From Diadema setosum (Eukaryota; Echinodermata; Echinoidea; Diadematoida; Diadematidae), in contig CM067065.1 of the NCBI GenBank assembly GCA_033980235.1, forward strand, positions 7,581,328 to 7,645,327: 64,000 nucleotides of DNA, written 5' to 3'. The notes beneath the pieces were generated by a model. It saw only the letters and a program-made list of their open reading frames with translations, was not told the DNA's origin and ran no database searches. A program made the position numbers and the translations under genes. This document shows positions 47,670-61,900 of the stretch, one piece after another. Position 1 is the first letter of the stretch. The number at the start of each line of letters is the position of its first letter.

Positions 47670-47724
47670 ATACAGGTTTTCCGAGGCTATTGGATCATAC
47701 TTCTCATATTGATTGACCGCCAAG
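47670..47724 (+). CDS. Right paralogue exon 1 equivalent: leader without ATG
   Basis: 55 nt homologous to the left exon 1; it reads IQVFRGYWIILLILIDRQ and ends CCAAG before GTAAAA. The left ATGAATG is GTAAATA here, so both nearby ATGs are gone. The hydrophobic core is intact, which argues that the loss is recent or that the segment is used as an internal exon: TACAG directly precedes GTTTTCC and could be an acceptor. Homology to the left copy continues about 60 bp upstream. Confidence 0.55.
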
Positions 47725-50700
47725 GTAAAAAAAAGGAAGTATATAAAGAGTGTATTCTCTTTATTTCATTGCAGTTATAAAAGCAATCTTGATGTTAATA
47801 CTGCCAGAGCTGAGCTTATGTTTCTTTTTGGTTATAAATGAAGAGTCTGTTTGCAAAAACCGATAAGTCCATTTTTGAAGATAGTACGGTATTTGTCATA
47901 AAGTACAAAATAAATGATCTATTGGTCACTACATATAAAGGTACATTTTTGAAGTTATGGTCAAAAAAGCAAACATTTTCTTATTATTCTCCTTATTTTT
48001 CTTGAACTTTAATCGCAAATATCTCCATTTGGCAAATATGGACTTATCGGTTTTTGCAAACAAACTCTTCAAATATTGCCTATGATTTTGACAATAATGA
48101 TAGTTGTTGTTCTTACACTTTAATTATGAGACAACAAGTCTGCCCTACTTTGGCAAAAGGAAGCAAATGCATTTCAAGGATATTGATATTTGATTGATTT
48201 AGCATACTTGAGGCATGCTCTATCTAACTGAAAAATCCAAAATTTACAATTGTGACCCATTTCTGAGATATTCGGGTGGCAAAAGGAAGCAAGTGCATGA
48301 AAAAAAAATGGAAAACGAAGCAAGTTGCAACCTCATGATATGTTTGTCACTTGCTTCCCTTTGCCAAATCATTCATATTTACACACGATCTAAAATACTT
48401 TGGCTAAAGGGAGCAAGTAACATCCTTTTGATATGATTGTCAATTGCTTTAATTCTTTTGCCATTTGTTTGTTTGCTACAAATCTATAAAACTTCTGCAA
48501 AAGGAAGCAAGTTACGTTCTCATGATATGATTGTCTCTTGCTTCCTTTTGCCAGAGTTTTCATGTTCGCTGTAAATCTGAAATACTTTGGCAAAAGGAAT
48601 CAAGTTACAACCTCATATGATATGATCGTCACTTGCTTCCTTTTGCCAAATTATTTATATTTGCGCACATTCTAAAATACTTAGACAAAAGGAAGCAAGT
48701 AATATACTCATGATATGTTTGTCACATGCTCCCTTTTGCCAGATTTTTTTGCTACAAATCTACAACACTTTGGCAAAAGGAAGAAAGTTACACGATAATG
48801 AGTTTCTATTGGAATATCAAAATTTTTCGAATTGTCATAAATGCATCACCATTATGACTTGCACGATTACCAACTTTATTTCTCTTCACAAATTTCCACG
48901 TTGAAGGGCCTGCCCAAAAACATATTTTCTTCATTTGCAGCGTTTGTACTCGATGTCACTTGCTTCCTTTTGCCAAAGTAGGACCGAAGTGTAACATGAC
49001 CTTTATTGCATTCACAGAAGCGAAATATGATAGCTTGCAGTAAACTGCTTCTCACCACTTAAAATGATATGTACATGTAGGCCTATGTATATATAGATAT
49101 TGACACGACGAAACAAAAATTGTCATGTGTGCGTGTTTATGCTTATTCCAATATTAGTCGTGACATTATCGTTGTCATACATTGCTTCGTGCCTAAAATA
49201 TCCAGTATTATGCTTTGAAGGAAAATTGATAAAATTGATATTCAAAGCGGCTTACACGGCATGGGGTATTCAAAGCGGCTTATTATACCTGCTAATCTTT
49301 AGAAGATTAACTTAGTTTATGAATACTTTGGGTTTTTTTTATCAATTCATAGCAAACGTATCCGGTAGTGATTCTTTCAATAGAGTGGATAATCATATTG
49401 AAACTTGAATTGATATCGAAACATACAAATGTAATTTATAACATTATTCAAAGAGTTTTTGTCACTACCTAATGATTTAATAAGCTCTTGCCATTAAAAC
49501 CCTCAACTCTGCTGGGGAAAGGCATGTGTCAACAATTCTTTACTAAAACAAGTAAATGATGAATGACACAACATGTTGACGAAGCAAAACGATGAATTCT
49601 TGCCAAGCCCGACAGGGACGTAATTTCAGTTAGAACATTAAACTCAATAATATAATCATGTGTATTAGATTGAATTACTTCTTTTAACTCTTAATGTGCC
49701 AGGCCCAAAACCCCTAACGTGCCAGAGGTTTTTTCTTACGCCAGAACGTTTCGAAACTGGACTGACAATGAAATTTAAAACCGCCATATCTCTGAAACTA
49801 TTGACTGTTTTGAATTGAGTTCTACACAACATATATCAAGAAATGTTTGCTCTTTCCTGTCATGCAGTCAGTTTGCCACAATATCTATCTGAATCTGAAA
49901 TATTGCAGAAATATTTGATACATCAAAAAGATTATTAGAAATTTTTGTGTAGGATGGAAAAAAAGAGTCAGTCGTGTTTTTTCTTCAATGGAACGCTCCC
50001 TTGACTCTGTGAGAAAGTTTTAGAGCAATATCTCCTCTTTCAAATGATAACAAAATTGCCTTCTAGAATTGTATGATTCCAAAGATAATAGCAGTTTATT
50101 TTGTCTTAGCAATTTATCTTTCTGCCTCAGTAATTCATTCCCAAATCTGAGTCCTTTAGTCCTAGATCCCGTATTTGAAACTAAAGTAATTGTCCCGGGC
50201 CCTGGAATAGTGTCTTTTGTCCACCTGAGAAGGAAGAACCTGCTAATTCTCCTTTTGTCTAAGCGGACCGCAGGCGGGCGTACTCTATTAAAATCGGCAG
50301 GCCTTTGTCCGCGCGCAATCCCTATGCTAGCGTGGGGACGATTAGTGACGTTCATCAAAACAAAAGGATAAAAGACTTGACCGACGAACGAAAGCTGACC
50401 CTCTTTGAGGAACAAAATCAAAGCAGCTTCCCGCAGGACAGCGTCCAAGCGGAACAATGCGAGTGGAACCGCATAGGCAATACACGCTGAGTCAATAGCA
50501 TACACACGCGTGGTTTACCTATGAGACTTTTGATCCATACACATCTCGCAGAGGGTGCGCCCGCTGCGGATTTTCCCGATGTGAAAAAGAAAATACATCT
50601 AGCTGAAAAAAGCGTGTATTTACTCAAAATTTTCCAATGTAAGCATGTTCATATTTTTAGTGGAAACGATGGCTATGCTAATCAGCTACCAGTACATATC

Positions 50701-53700
50701 ATTGGCAGTTGCTTGGTGTAACACATTACGGTATCACAAGAACTTAAATGATCAATGCTTTTCTCGCTGTTCTTAGTCGCCGATCGGCGACCATGGCACG
50801 TCAGGACTAAGGTCGCCATTCGGCGACCATGGCAAGTTAAGAGTAAAAAAAACAGATGAAATATTTCAGCTAACATAATGTGATTCTTTCAACAACTTCA
50901 AGTGTGTACTTTTCATACAAAAATGACATTTGTGGGATTTTCTTAATGTTTTATTTTCCGTATCCTTCTCCATACATGACATGACAAAATATTTTTGGCT
51001 TCTCATCCAACTATGGATTCACCAAATATTCAAAATCCACAACGATTGAACAGATGATCTGATTTTACTCAACATATCTTAATGCATTCTACTAAAATTG
51101 CCGTTTTCATTTATTTCTCAGCTGTGGGATGGAATGCAGCCACATAAAAAAGTGGCTGGTCTATAAAGCGCGCGTTTGCTGGCCTGATTTGGGTTCATGA
51201 TGAATTTTTACAACTAGTTCGTTCATATTATTAATCTGATTGCAATTTAAATGTCCTCTCTTGCTGACCTCCAAGAGCATTTCCCACAATAGAATATTGA
51301 TAGTGTACCCATTACGCCTGGGAACATCCTCTTATCAATTGTTTTTTGTTGTTTTTGTTGTTGTTGTTACTGTTTTCGATTCGATAGAAATATACTATGC
51401 GAAAGATCACCTGAGTGTGTGCCCAAAGAGCATCCAAAGATTGGAAGGCATGTGTGGGTACATCAAATCTGGAACGCCTGATGGCGAACCTATCAAACTT
51501 ACTCCTAAATGCGTCCCACTTGATCATACCCTGAGTGATGCATCGGTTCCACAAGAAGTAAGAAGAAGAACACACTACTACTGTGCGTACCCAGGTAGGA
51601 GCCTATATCGGTTTATTGTTGCTTTGTTTCTACTTTTTTTAAAATCATAATCATATTCCTATTCACCATACTTGTCTTGTGATGATATCCGTATTTTCCT
51701 CAATCATTTTAACGTATTTTTCATACATGATGTGTAAGATTCCGCAGTCTTCACATGCCTTTCAGGATATTGGCATAAAGGAGATTTTTCACACTGTTTG
51801 CTACTTGCCTCCTAACAAAAGTGAACAATAGCGTTACTAGAAGGCGGTGCTAAGAAATGGAACAATGTTTTTCAAAGCCAAAGTTTCGTATCTCTTCACG
51901 TCGCAATCATCCAAGGTGCTTTGAATATGTTTCATCCTTAGCATTGGGGCAATACGCACCACCTAAGTATTCCAGTCAGTCATGACTCATGCTTGAATAA
52001 AGCCCTGTTTTAATTTGACCCCAACCAAATCAGGGCAACATCCGGATACCAAAATTCCTCACCGAAAGAGAGATCGAGGGGTCCAGTTTCAACCCTCTCT
52101 GTGCCTCATTAACTTCCTGTTTGTTGGTTTTTGTGTAAAATTGTTGCATGCTGACTCATTGGCAAAGAAAGGGACTATTAAACGGACACAAACGGGGAAC
52201 CTTCTCCGGGTAGGGTACCACGGAGGGGTGTGTGTCTACCCATGCGACTACCACGCCCATCGGCCAGGACCTCCTATATTGTTCTACGTCTAGGTAGAAA
52301 ATGGTAGTGAACGGCATGACAATCATTCTCTGTCTGAAATATCGTGCATGGATGTTGAGTATAAAAGGAATGTTACCGCTAGAAAACAATGAATGGAAAT
52401 GTTGTGTAAAATGCAGCTTGCATTTGCACACACACACACACACACACACGGTACACCCGCACACATACACACGTGCACGCGTGGATCAATGGATACACCT
52501 ACACACATGTATGCCTTTTGTCTTTGTATAATGTAAGATTGACATTATTTTATAAAATTGTTGTATGTACTTCATTTTGTTTTTGTGTATTTGAATGCGA
52601 ATTTCGTGAAAATGAACGAAATTCGAATGAATTATTGCAAAAAAAGAAGTGGATATGTAAATGTCAACAGTTATTTCGTATCTCATGTAGGTATTCTAAC
52701 CTACCATTGGTTACGAATGAAATGGTGGACCTGTTTTTATGACTCCGCCACGAAGTGGTGCCGGAGGCATTATGTTTTCGGGTTGTCCGTCCGTCCGTCC
52801 TTCCGTCCGTCCGTCCGTCCTTCCGTCCGTCCGTCCGTCCTTCCGTCCGTCCGTCCGTCCGTAATGAATTTTGTGGACAAGGTAACTATCGAAACCTGTT
52901 GAGGTATCCTAATGAAACTTGGCATGTATGTGTATTAGGGGGTGAAGTTGTGCCTATCAACTTTTGGGTGCACATGCTCAAGGTCAAAGGTCAAAAGGTC
53001 AAGGTCAAATACATAAAATTTCACTATTTCCACCATATCTATTGAATGCCTGAAGATATTTTCTTGAAACTTAGTGTATACATGTATTACCCAATTAAGA
53101 TTCTCTGGTGAAAGTTTGGGTCATGAGGTCAAAGGTCAAAGGTCAAAAGGTCAGGGTCAAATACATAAAATTTCACTATTTCTACCATATCTATTGAATG
53201 CCTGAAGATATTTTCTTGAAACTTAGTGTATACATGTATTACCCACTTAAGATTCTCTGGTGAAAGTTTGGGTCATGAGGTCAAAGGTCAAAGGTCAAAA
53301 GGTCAAGTAAAATATTAAAACTTCTTTTTTTCTCCGTACCTTGGAAAATTGTTCAAGGTATCTTCATGGAACATAGTATATACATGTACTGACTGGAAGT
53401 GATTATCTAGAGAATGTAGGGTTCATGGGGTCAAAGGCCAGGGGTCAAAGGTCAAGTGCAAGACTTCAAAATTTTACTATTACCCTCATATTTATGCGAT
53501 GCCAGCAGGGTTATTTTTTTACACTTGCTGTATGCATGTGTAACCTAATAGAAATTCTCTTGAAAGTTTTTTTTTTCTCTTTTTGCCTCAAAGGTCAAAA
53601 GGTCAAAGATCAAGTGAAAGTGCTGAACTAACTTTTTCCTCCATATCTCCGAAGTGACTCAAGTTACCTTGAAACTTAGTACATATTATGCATGTTCTAC

Positions 53701-55934
53701 CTGAAAGTAATTATCTTATGAATTTTAGGGTCAAGGGCCAGATGAAAATGGTAACAATTTACTATTCAATTCAGAAATTGCACTTTTTCTCCACACCTGT
53801 ACCTTGAAAATTACTCAATGCCTAAATGTATGAATAGGTCAAAGTCAAGTTAAAGTCCTTAAATCCCTAGATACATGCTCTCCTATTCATCCAATTAAAC
53901 CTACGTCAAGGAAGGTGAACATTCAACACATTTGTGACAAACTTGTCATTCCAATATTTTGCCAATTTTGTGAAAATGTAATCACACAGTGTCCACATGT
54001 ACTATCTAGACCTATTGGGAAAATCATGCATTATGGCGGAGGCATACCAGTCGCCAAGCGACATTTCTAGTTATTTTGTAATATTATAATATGTTCTACT
54101 CACATTTCCTTGAACTTGAGTAAACTCATGATTAAACAACATGTGTGGGTACATCAAATCTGGAACGCCTGATGGCGAACCTATCAAACTTACTCCTAAA
54201 TGCGTCCCACTTGATCATACCCTGAGTGACCGTGCATCAAAAACGAACAAAAAGTCGCGCACACTGATTTTGAGTGAGGACTGAAAAATTGATAAGTGAA
54301 AAGGGTCAACCTTGCCGATCTTGATTTTTTTCATATTTTCTGAAAGACCAAATCTTTTTTTTTACATTATTCTAAAATTTGGGGTCATAAAACGGGAGAG
54401 AAAGTGTGTGTGTGTGTTTTTTTTTCGCAGTTTATCTCGAACATTTCTGGTAGAATAGCATGATTAGGTGTGTCTTTAGAGTCTCTTTTTCATTTCTGAA
54501 AAAAAAAAACCTTCTACACACTCTTCACTTTCAACTCTAATAACTTTTGAAAGGATAGCACTATTGCTTTGAAAGTTGGCATTAGGTATGGACAGAATAT
54601 GGTAATGAGGCATCTTTTTTTTCAATTTAATCTCATAATTTCTTTATTGTTGTTACTCGGATGGCTTACTTCCTGTTTTTTTTTTTGTCCCATTCATCGC
54701 ACAGCCAGCATGGTTTGGTAAAGATTAAGCGCTTGAATAGACACTGTACTTCAGAGCCTCTTTTCTCAGTTCACACTTTTCCTGAGTTTGTGCTTTCTTC
54801 CCAATATTTAGATAGGTTGGGAGAGTCCATTTGATTTGAGTTATACATCATTTTAAAGCTTAAAGTCTGTTCTTTCAGAATATGGTCTTAAAAGGGCATT
54901 GTACCGGTTTTTTTATCTTTTTATATGTTGTTCTTTTAATTCTAAAAGACCCAGCGGTGCAAACAGAATCAACATTTCATAACGATTTAGTCCGTAATTT
55001 CATGTTTGGGCGAGAATTATGCTAATGAGCTGACGAGCCCGGATGTCGTGATGTCACAGGTGCCAAATGTTTCACTGATTACAAGCCCTCGCATACGCGT
55101 GCGTTAAATCATGCCGAGTAGCAGACGACGCTTAGGCCCAATTTAGCTAGCAGGCGGCACTTGTGTACTGTCCTATCCATGCAGCTGTCTCAAATTTCGC
55201 TGAACAAAATCGCACCAAAATTACAGGATATACTTCTGAGCATATTTCAAAATACTGTATTATATTTGAACAAAATCGGTAATCGAGAAGTATCAATATT
55301 GACGCCGAATTTCAAGTTGTCACTAAAAAAAAACCTCACTCTTCGCGAGAGATCTTGGTAAAGGCGATATGCAAAATCTAGAACTGTGGTTAGCCGACTA
55401 GTGCTGTGCGAACGGGGAATTTACGCGGGAACTAAATTAAAAAATGTCATGATTTCAGCGATTTGTGTGATTTACGAACTTTATTTTTCATTCAACTTAG
55501 CTCAAATAATTTATAAATTGATTTTTTGCTCCCGATTACTTGAAAGATTTGTCTCATGATATTAGATGGCTAACTTCAGTCTGTGCGTGCGCAGGCAAGT
55601 AGAGCTACTTCGCCGCGATCACTCTTGTTTAGTCGTACAGAGCAGATTGTTTTTAGCGACGACAGGAAAGTCGACAACTTCACTTACGCTTCTCAACTTG
55701 CGATTTGGTTCCAATTAGCGTGAGCAAGTGGACATGAGTCATAAAATACTTCTTGTGATTTTGGTGCAATTTGGTTGGGTGAATTTTTGAGATATGTACA
55801 TGGATACGGAAGTACTCTAGCACTATGCCTACACCAGTGCTTGGATCGCGAAGCGGTGGCACTGTTTGTATCTACGTACTACGTGGTCGGGCCACTCTTC
55901 CGAGGTATGGGTCCTACTAAAACTAGATCTAAGT

Positions 55935-55980
<46 letters not shown>

Positions 55981-58900
55981 CATAATATATATAATGCATG
56001 TGTGTGTGTTTGTGTGTTGGAGGGTGTATACAAACAGTACTTTATGACCATTCAATCATTTTCTCTCTGACAGCTTGCATGTCGGACCCTTGCCCTTATG
56101 GACAGACGTGTAGTGAAACTCCGGACGGATACCAGTGTTGCTGTGCTTCTCTAAACGCAACTGAGAGCAGTCGAAAAAGTACATTATAAGTTAATTTTGT
56201 AAAGATGTATCATGTAGTGATGTAAATTCTTAAATTTCAATAATAAATCAAAACAGGAATTTTTTCCCGCTTGTCATATTTCGCATTCCTCATGTTTTTC
56301 ATTTGGCTAATGCATGCATCAATTTAACTTATTACACTTTACTGCAGAAGCTAGCTATGAATGCGTGCTTTTGAGCAATGATCATGAAATTCCGCAAACA
56401 GTATTATTTTGTATGGATTCAGGGAAGCGGGATATAAAAAATGTTTCTGATGTTTGGGAAATCACGTTGCCATAGTGACGTCATGGTATATTTCTTGAGC
56501 TCTCGTTTTCGGCCCGGGTCATACGAAAGTTTCGTAGCTTTGAGAAGCTTTTGTCTTTATTATGCCTCACCATCAAGCAGCCGCTACATTGGCTCTGCCC
56601 CTGTTTGCTTATCGCGAGGTCCGTATAGGTGTGTAGTGCGTCTATGTATAATACCGTAGGCATACAGCGTGCATAACATAGAGGCAGACATCTTGGAATC
56701 ATGCCATACATAAACGACACTCGGATTTGTTGAAATTGACTTATCGGCTTTTGCAAACAAAGAAGATGGTGTTTATCACGTTTTGGGAAAAATGCCCATT
56801 TTAGACTGAAATTATCCGAGCTTTATGTTTGTTTGTTTGTTTTTTTTTTTTTGCTACAGACTGGTCCCACAGTTATTGAAATGACAGTATTTTTTTTTCT
56901 TTCCGACACTACAGAAAATTATATCGATATTTTCCAACAAATTGTTCACATAGCTTTTTATGCCTCCGCCTCGAAGTGTCGCCGGAGGCATTATGATTTT
57001 GGGTTGTCCGACCGTCCGTCCGTCTTTCCGTCCGTAATCAATTTTGTGGGCAGCGTAACTAAAAAAAAAAAACTGTTTGAGGTATCCCAATGAAACGTGG
57101 CATGTATACGTATGAGTGGGCGACGTTATGCCTATCAACTTTTGGAGACGCATGCTCAGGGTCAAAGGTCAAAAGATCCTGGGCCCCTTTTCATCAAAAG
57201 ATAAATTTAACTTTAAGTCAAGATAATCTATAATTTACCTCTCAAATCGACTTTAAGTCCACTTAATCTATAATTAACTTCCAAATAAACTTCAAGTCCG
57301 TTTAATCAAGAGACCCAGAGTTGAAATCAATTCCAACCACTCCAAAATCAACATAATTATAAGTTTTTTCAACCGCGTAAATCCATGATAACTTTACAGT
57401 TGATAGAATATTACCTCTAAGTAAAGACAGTCTAGGTAGACTCAATTGTAAGGCAATTTCCAAAAGAAAGATGACTGTCACTCTTTCCTAGCCTAGCGGG
57501 GGTCTTGTCACAAATGTTTGTCTGTTAACTGCTCACTTTCTCTAACATCTAGTTGCGTTTCTTTATGTAATTATGGTCTTTTCCTTGCACGAAATTCACG
57601 ATCGGCACGCATTGCTTACGCGACTGCTGCACGCAAACACCCTAGACAGCAGTCTCAATCCCAGCCTCGGCCCGCCCGCCCGCCAATCAAGCCATAGCCA
57701 GCAAGGGAAATTAAAGGGGCATAGTCCCGGTAGTGTAGAGGGCGCTGTTGATGAGTCTACCGATCAGCGTGTAATAGAATTGATACGAAGATTACCGAAG
57801 TTGAGCTTCTCTTCGTTGTCTTCTCTGCGCATTGCGCAGTCTGTAGTAATGCCAGGGTGCGTGCATATGTGCTTGTAATTATGACACCACTAAAGAAGTT
57901 TGCTAAAGCTGTCATCCCCCTCAGCCGAATCATGAGCCGAACTGTGATCGGACCACTACTACAGTGAATCGGACCTCTTTGGACTCGGGGAAGTGGGCCA
58001 AAGCGTAAGCGCTAAAGAGGAGTCGACAGCGTAGGTCTGTATAGGAAACTTGCTCCGTGCGCCCGCGTATGCATTTGACTAAAACACCGGGACCATGCAC
58101 CCTTAAAGGTAGGGGATACCTTTTACAGACCTCCCAAAATGCAGCAAAACATTAAATATGAACCTCAGGGGACTTGCTTAGGCCACTGCTTAGAAACTTG
58201 GAAGTCAACAGTTATCTAAAATTTGAATAATGCACAAAACTCAACTACTCAGTAGTTCTGTGTGTCAGCCACACTTACGCCTTTTTGTTGCATTCTTCTG
58301 TATTTGTGATCTATAAACACCAAATCTAAAAGTACAAGAGCTGATGTAATAACATATAGAGTGTGTGGTAAGAATGTATATAGAAATGTTTGTAAGTGTT
58401 GATGAACTTTCTTCACAAAATATACATGATGGACACACATGCAGTACATGGGTCTGCAAAGGTAGCCTAGTAATGTACTGGAATTTACGGTGAGCCCCGA
58501 AAACAATTCAATTCAAAATCTAACCGTCAAAAAATATACTAAATGTTACCTTCCACTTTCAATACTTTATGGGAGTTTCTAAAATGATATTCTTTTCAAC
58601 ATACCACTGTATTCATACAACTCTTCATTTAAGGCGTGCAAATGGGATTCCCTACCTTTAAGTACCCGAGTAAATGGAACTGCGTCTTTGTGCAATGCAT
58701 ATCTTGCCACAGAACCCATATGCAAGGAAACCAGTGATTTCTGACGTGCGTAGGCCTACGAAAAGCTAGTTCGTCAATAGATACTAATTAAGAGTTCAGT
58801 AGGCCTATACAGAAAATAAAGAATTTAATTCTATAGCACCGAGTACGACAGTAACTTAAGATCTAACCAGTGAATAGGCCTAACTTTAGGCCTAAGTAAC

Positions 58901-61900
58901 GTTACAGCGAGTCGTTTGTACTTACCGTAACACTGCATGACTAACGGCGTCTACTAGGTCTAACGTTAGAATTTCGACATGTAGACTCGCGATCTATTCT
59001 TTACAACGCCGATCTGCGCCGTAGAGGTAAAAACAAACCACTGCAGTCAACACATCACTCTCACAAGTTTCCATAATCCTACACGTAAACACAAAAGACT
59101 TGAAACAATGCATACACGACCTTTAGCCCCGGGGACAGCGCCGCAAGGCGCGGTCATGGCGGCTACCTCGCAGCTGAGCCGGAGCAAAAATCACGAATAA
59201 CTCCTTCTTCTTCTTCCATATGTAGTGTATCCTTCAGGGTCTGAAGATTAATCACACTGCAGAGGGGTGCGCGCTCATCTATCAAACTGTGAGCACAGAT
59301 GGGCTCTCGGTGCACATATTTACAGTGAGGTGCAGTTAAAAAATTCATTGTAGGTATGATTCCTACAATTTGACTTCCCGTAATGCCTTTTGGAAGGTAT
59401 CAAGTGATGGGAAGTCAGCTGGATCCTCCTTGAGTGCATTCCATTCCCTGCATGTGCGTGGAAGAAGGAGGAAACCAGAACCTGGGAAGTACAAACTGGA
59501 GTCCAGAAACGGCATGTGTGGCCCCTGGTGACTGAAGACAATGGTGTGAGATGGTTGTCCCATTTTATGTCAACCAGGTCAAAGCGGATTCTGTACAGCA
59601 TTGCCAAACGGATCTGTTGACGCCTACATTGAAGTGTGTGCCACTCCAGTTTCCTCAGCATTGTTGAAACACTTGCTCTTGGGTTGTAGTTGCCAGTCAC
59701 ATACCTCGCACTGTTACGTTGTATCTGTTCAATCCTGTTGATGTTTGTTTGGGTGTGGGGATCCCATGAAGCAGCTGCATACTCTACAATGGGTCTGACC
59801 AATGTCTTGTAGGTCATCTCCTTGATCTTCTTAGAGCAATGATTGAAGTTGCGTTGGAGGAAAGCACGGGTGGAATTTGCTTTCTTGCTTGTGATGTCAA
59901 CATGTGAGTTGAAGCTGAGCTTGTTGTCAATGTGAAGGCCCAGGTATCTGGCAGATGAAACTTCCTCTAGGAGGGTTTCATGTATGTATTACAGGAAAGA
60001 AAAGGATTTGCGCTTTTTGGTGACTCTAATCATCTGGCACTTTGCCGGATGAAATTGCATGCGCCAGGTACGCTCCCACTTTTGTAAGGAATCCAGATCT
60101 CCCTGTAGTAGTGCAGCATCATCTTTAGAGGATGTCCTCTTGTACAATACACAGTCATCTGCGAAAAGGTGGGGTTTGGAGGTCTTGATGCAGTCTGTTA
60201 ATTCGTTGATGAAGATCAAGAACAGTAAAGGACCAAGGACACTGCCTTGGGGGACACCAGATTCCACATTAGTCCGAGAGCTGACCTTTCCATCTACAAG
60301 GACTAGCTGTGAGCGGCCACTGAGGAATTCTTCCACCCACTTCAGTGTGTGACCCCGAATTCCATAATGCTGCATCTTATGAAGGAGCAACCTGTGGGAT
60401 ACCTTGTCGAAGGCTTTGGCAAAGTCTAGAAGGATAAGGTCTGTTTGGCCCTTGTCTTCTATGCCTCTAGTGAGATCATTGATTGTCAAAATGAGTTGAG
60501 TGTCACAGGACCGTCGCTTGCGAAAACCATGTTGGGCATCGCTAATAATCCTGTGCTTGTCCAGGTGAGTAATGATGGCACTGTGGACTACATGTTCACA
60601 TAGCTTACACAGTAGGCCCCTATGTCGGTCAGTGATATCCGTCTGTAGTTAGCTGGTGATGACCTGTTACCCCTTTTAAAGATAGGGAAGATGAGTGCTT
60701 TCTTCCATGACGATGGAACAGACCCTTGGTCGAGTGACGCCTGATAGAGGAGGGTAATGGCTGGGGCTATTTCTTCAGCAAGTTCCTTCAGGAGCTTAGC
60801 AGGGACACCATCTGGTCCTGAAGCTTTGTATGGGTTTAGGTTCTTCAGCAACTTGACAATTCCATTGGTGTTGACGGAGATGTCATTCATTGCTGGATGA
60901 GGGGATGGTCCCAGATCGGGTAAGGTTGATGTAGAGTCACGAGTGAAGACCAAAGCAAACTGGCGATTCAGCAGGTCAGCCTTAGTCTTGGGGTCAGTGA
61001 ACAGTTGTTGACCTTCTTTCAGAGGAGCAACACCTGTTTGGTCACAGCGTTTTGCTTTGATGATGGCACCAAGTCTGTTGCTGGCACCAGGTTCACTAGA
61101 GATGATGTCATTGAGGTATTTGTTGTAAGCCTTACGACAAGATGTCTGAGCTTCCTTCTTCAGTTTTCTGTACCTTTTCCAGTCTCGTTCTTTCTGAGTT
61201 CTTTTTGCCTTGGCGTAAGATCTTGCTTTCCTACGACAGATTCTTTTTGTTGTTGTGTTGAACCACGGTTGACTGTGCCTGGTGGAACTGAATTAAGGAA
61301 ATATAGCGCCACAACGGCACCCGTTTTGTACAACTCTTAGAAATTAATGCGAAAACGGCGCAGACGCCGCACTTCGTGCGGCGGCTGTCGCAGTTAACAC
61401 GACCTTCTCCTTGGGCAGTCAGTTACTGTACGTTTCTATATCCATGTCAGTACTGTTTAATTATAACGTTAGATTTTAATACTGAGATCCTACGTAGTGC
61501 AGTGTGCGGGATCTTTACGGTACGCGCGTACGCAGAATTTCGTTGAGCTCGAGATGTGCTAGATCTATCGACTTACTTTCGTCAATACAACGCAAAACAA
61601 CTGCATATTTTGCGGTTCTGTTGCAAACATACTGATAATTCAGCGGCTGTAGGCTAATCATACTACGGCGCACTAGCAGACTACGCTTCCGTGGCTGTGT
61701 TATGTGGTAAACAATGCATTCGTGATTTTGTTGTTTGTTTTGCTTTATGTATTGTATTGTTTTTAAGCAGACAGTATCGGATACCAGCCTCGTTCTGTAC
61801 GTGTTTTTTGTTTTGACTATAAAATCAATAATTAAGTCATGGTGATGAGCTATAACTATAATCGAGTATTAAGTCTCTTCGTATGACGGAAACTTACAAT

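Noticed and set aside
50020..50505. 161-codon minus-strand frame as a gene
   Set aside because: Overlapping frames of similar length exist on the other strand, no motif is recognisable, and it lies between candidate TIRs.
52755..53045. RPSVRPSVRPSV-repeat protein
   Set aside because: Pure translation of a (TCCG)n tract inside a mobile element.
59363..60953. Separate host genes on the minus strand at 59.3-61.0 kb
   Set aside because: The pieces are consecutive blocks of one reverse transcriptase with the FADD box, i.e. a LINE.
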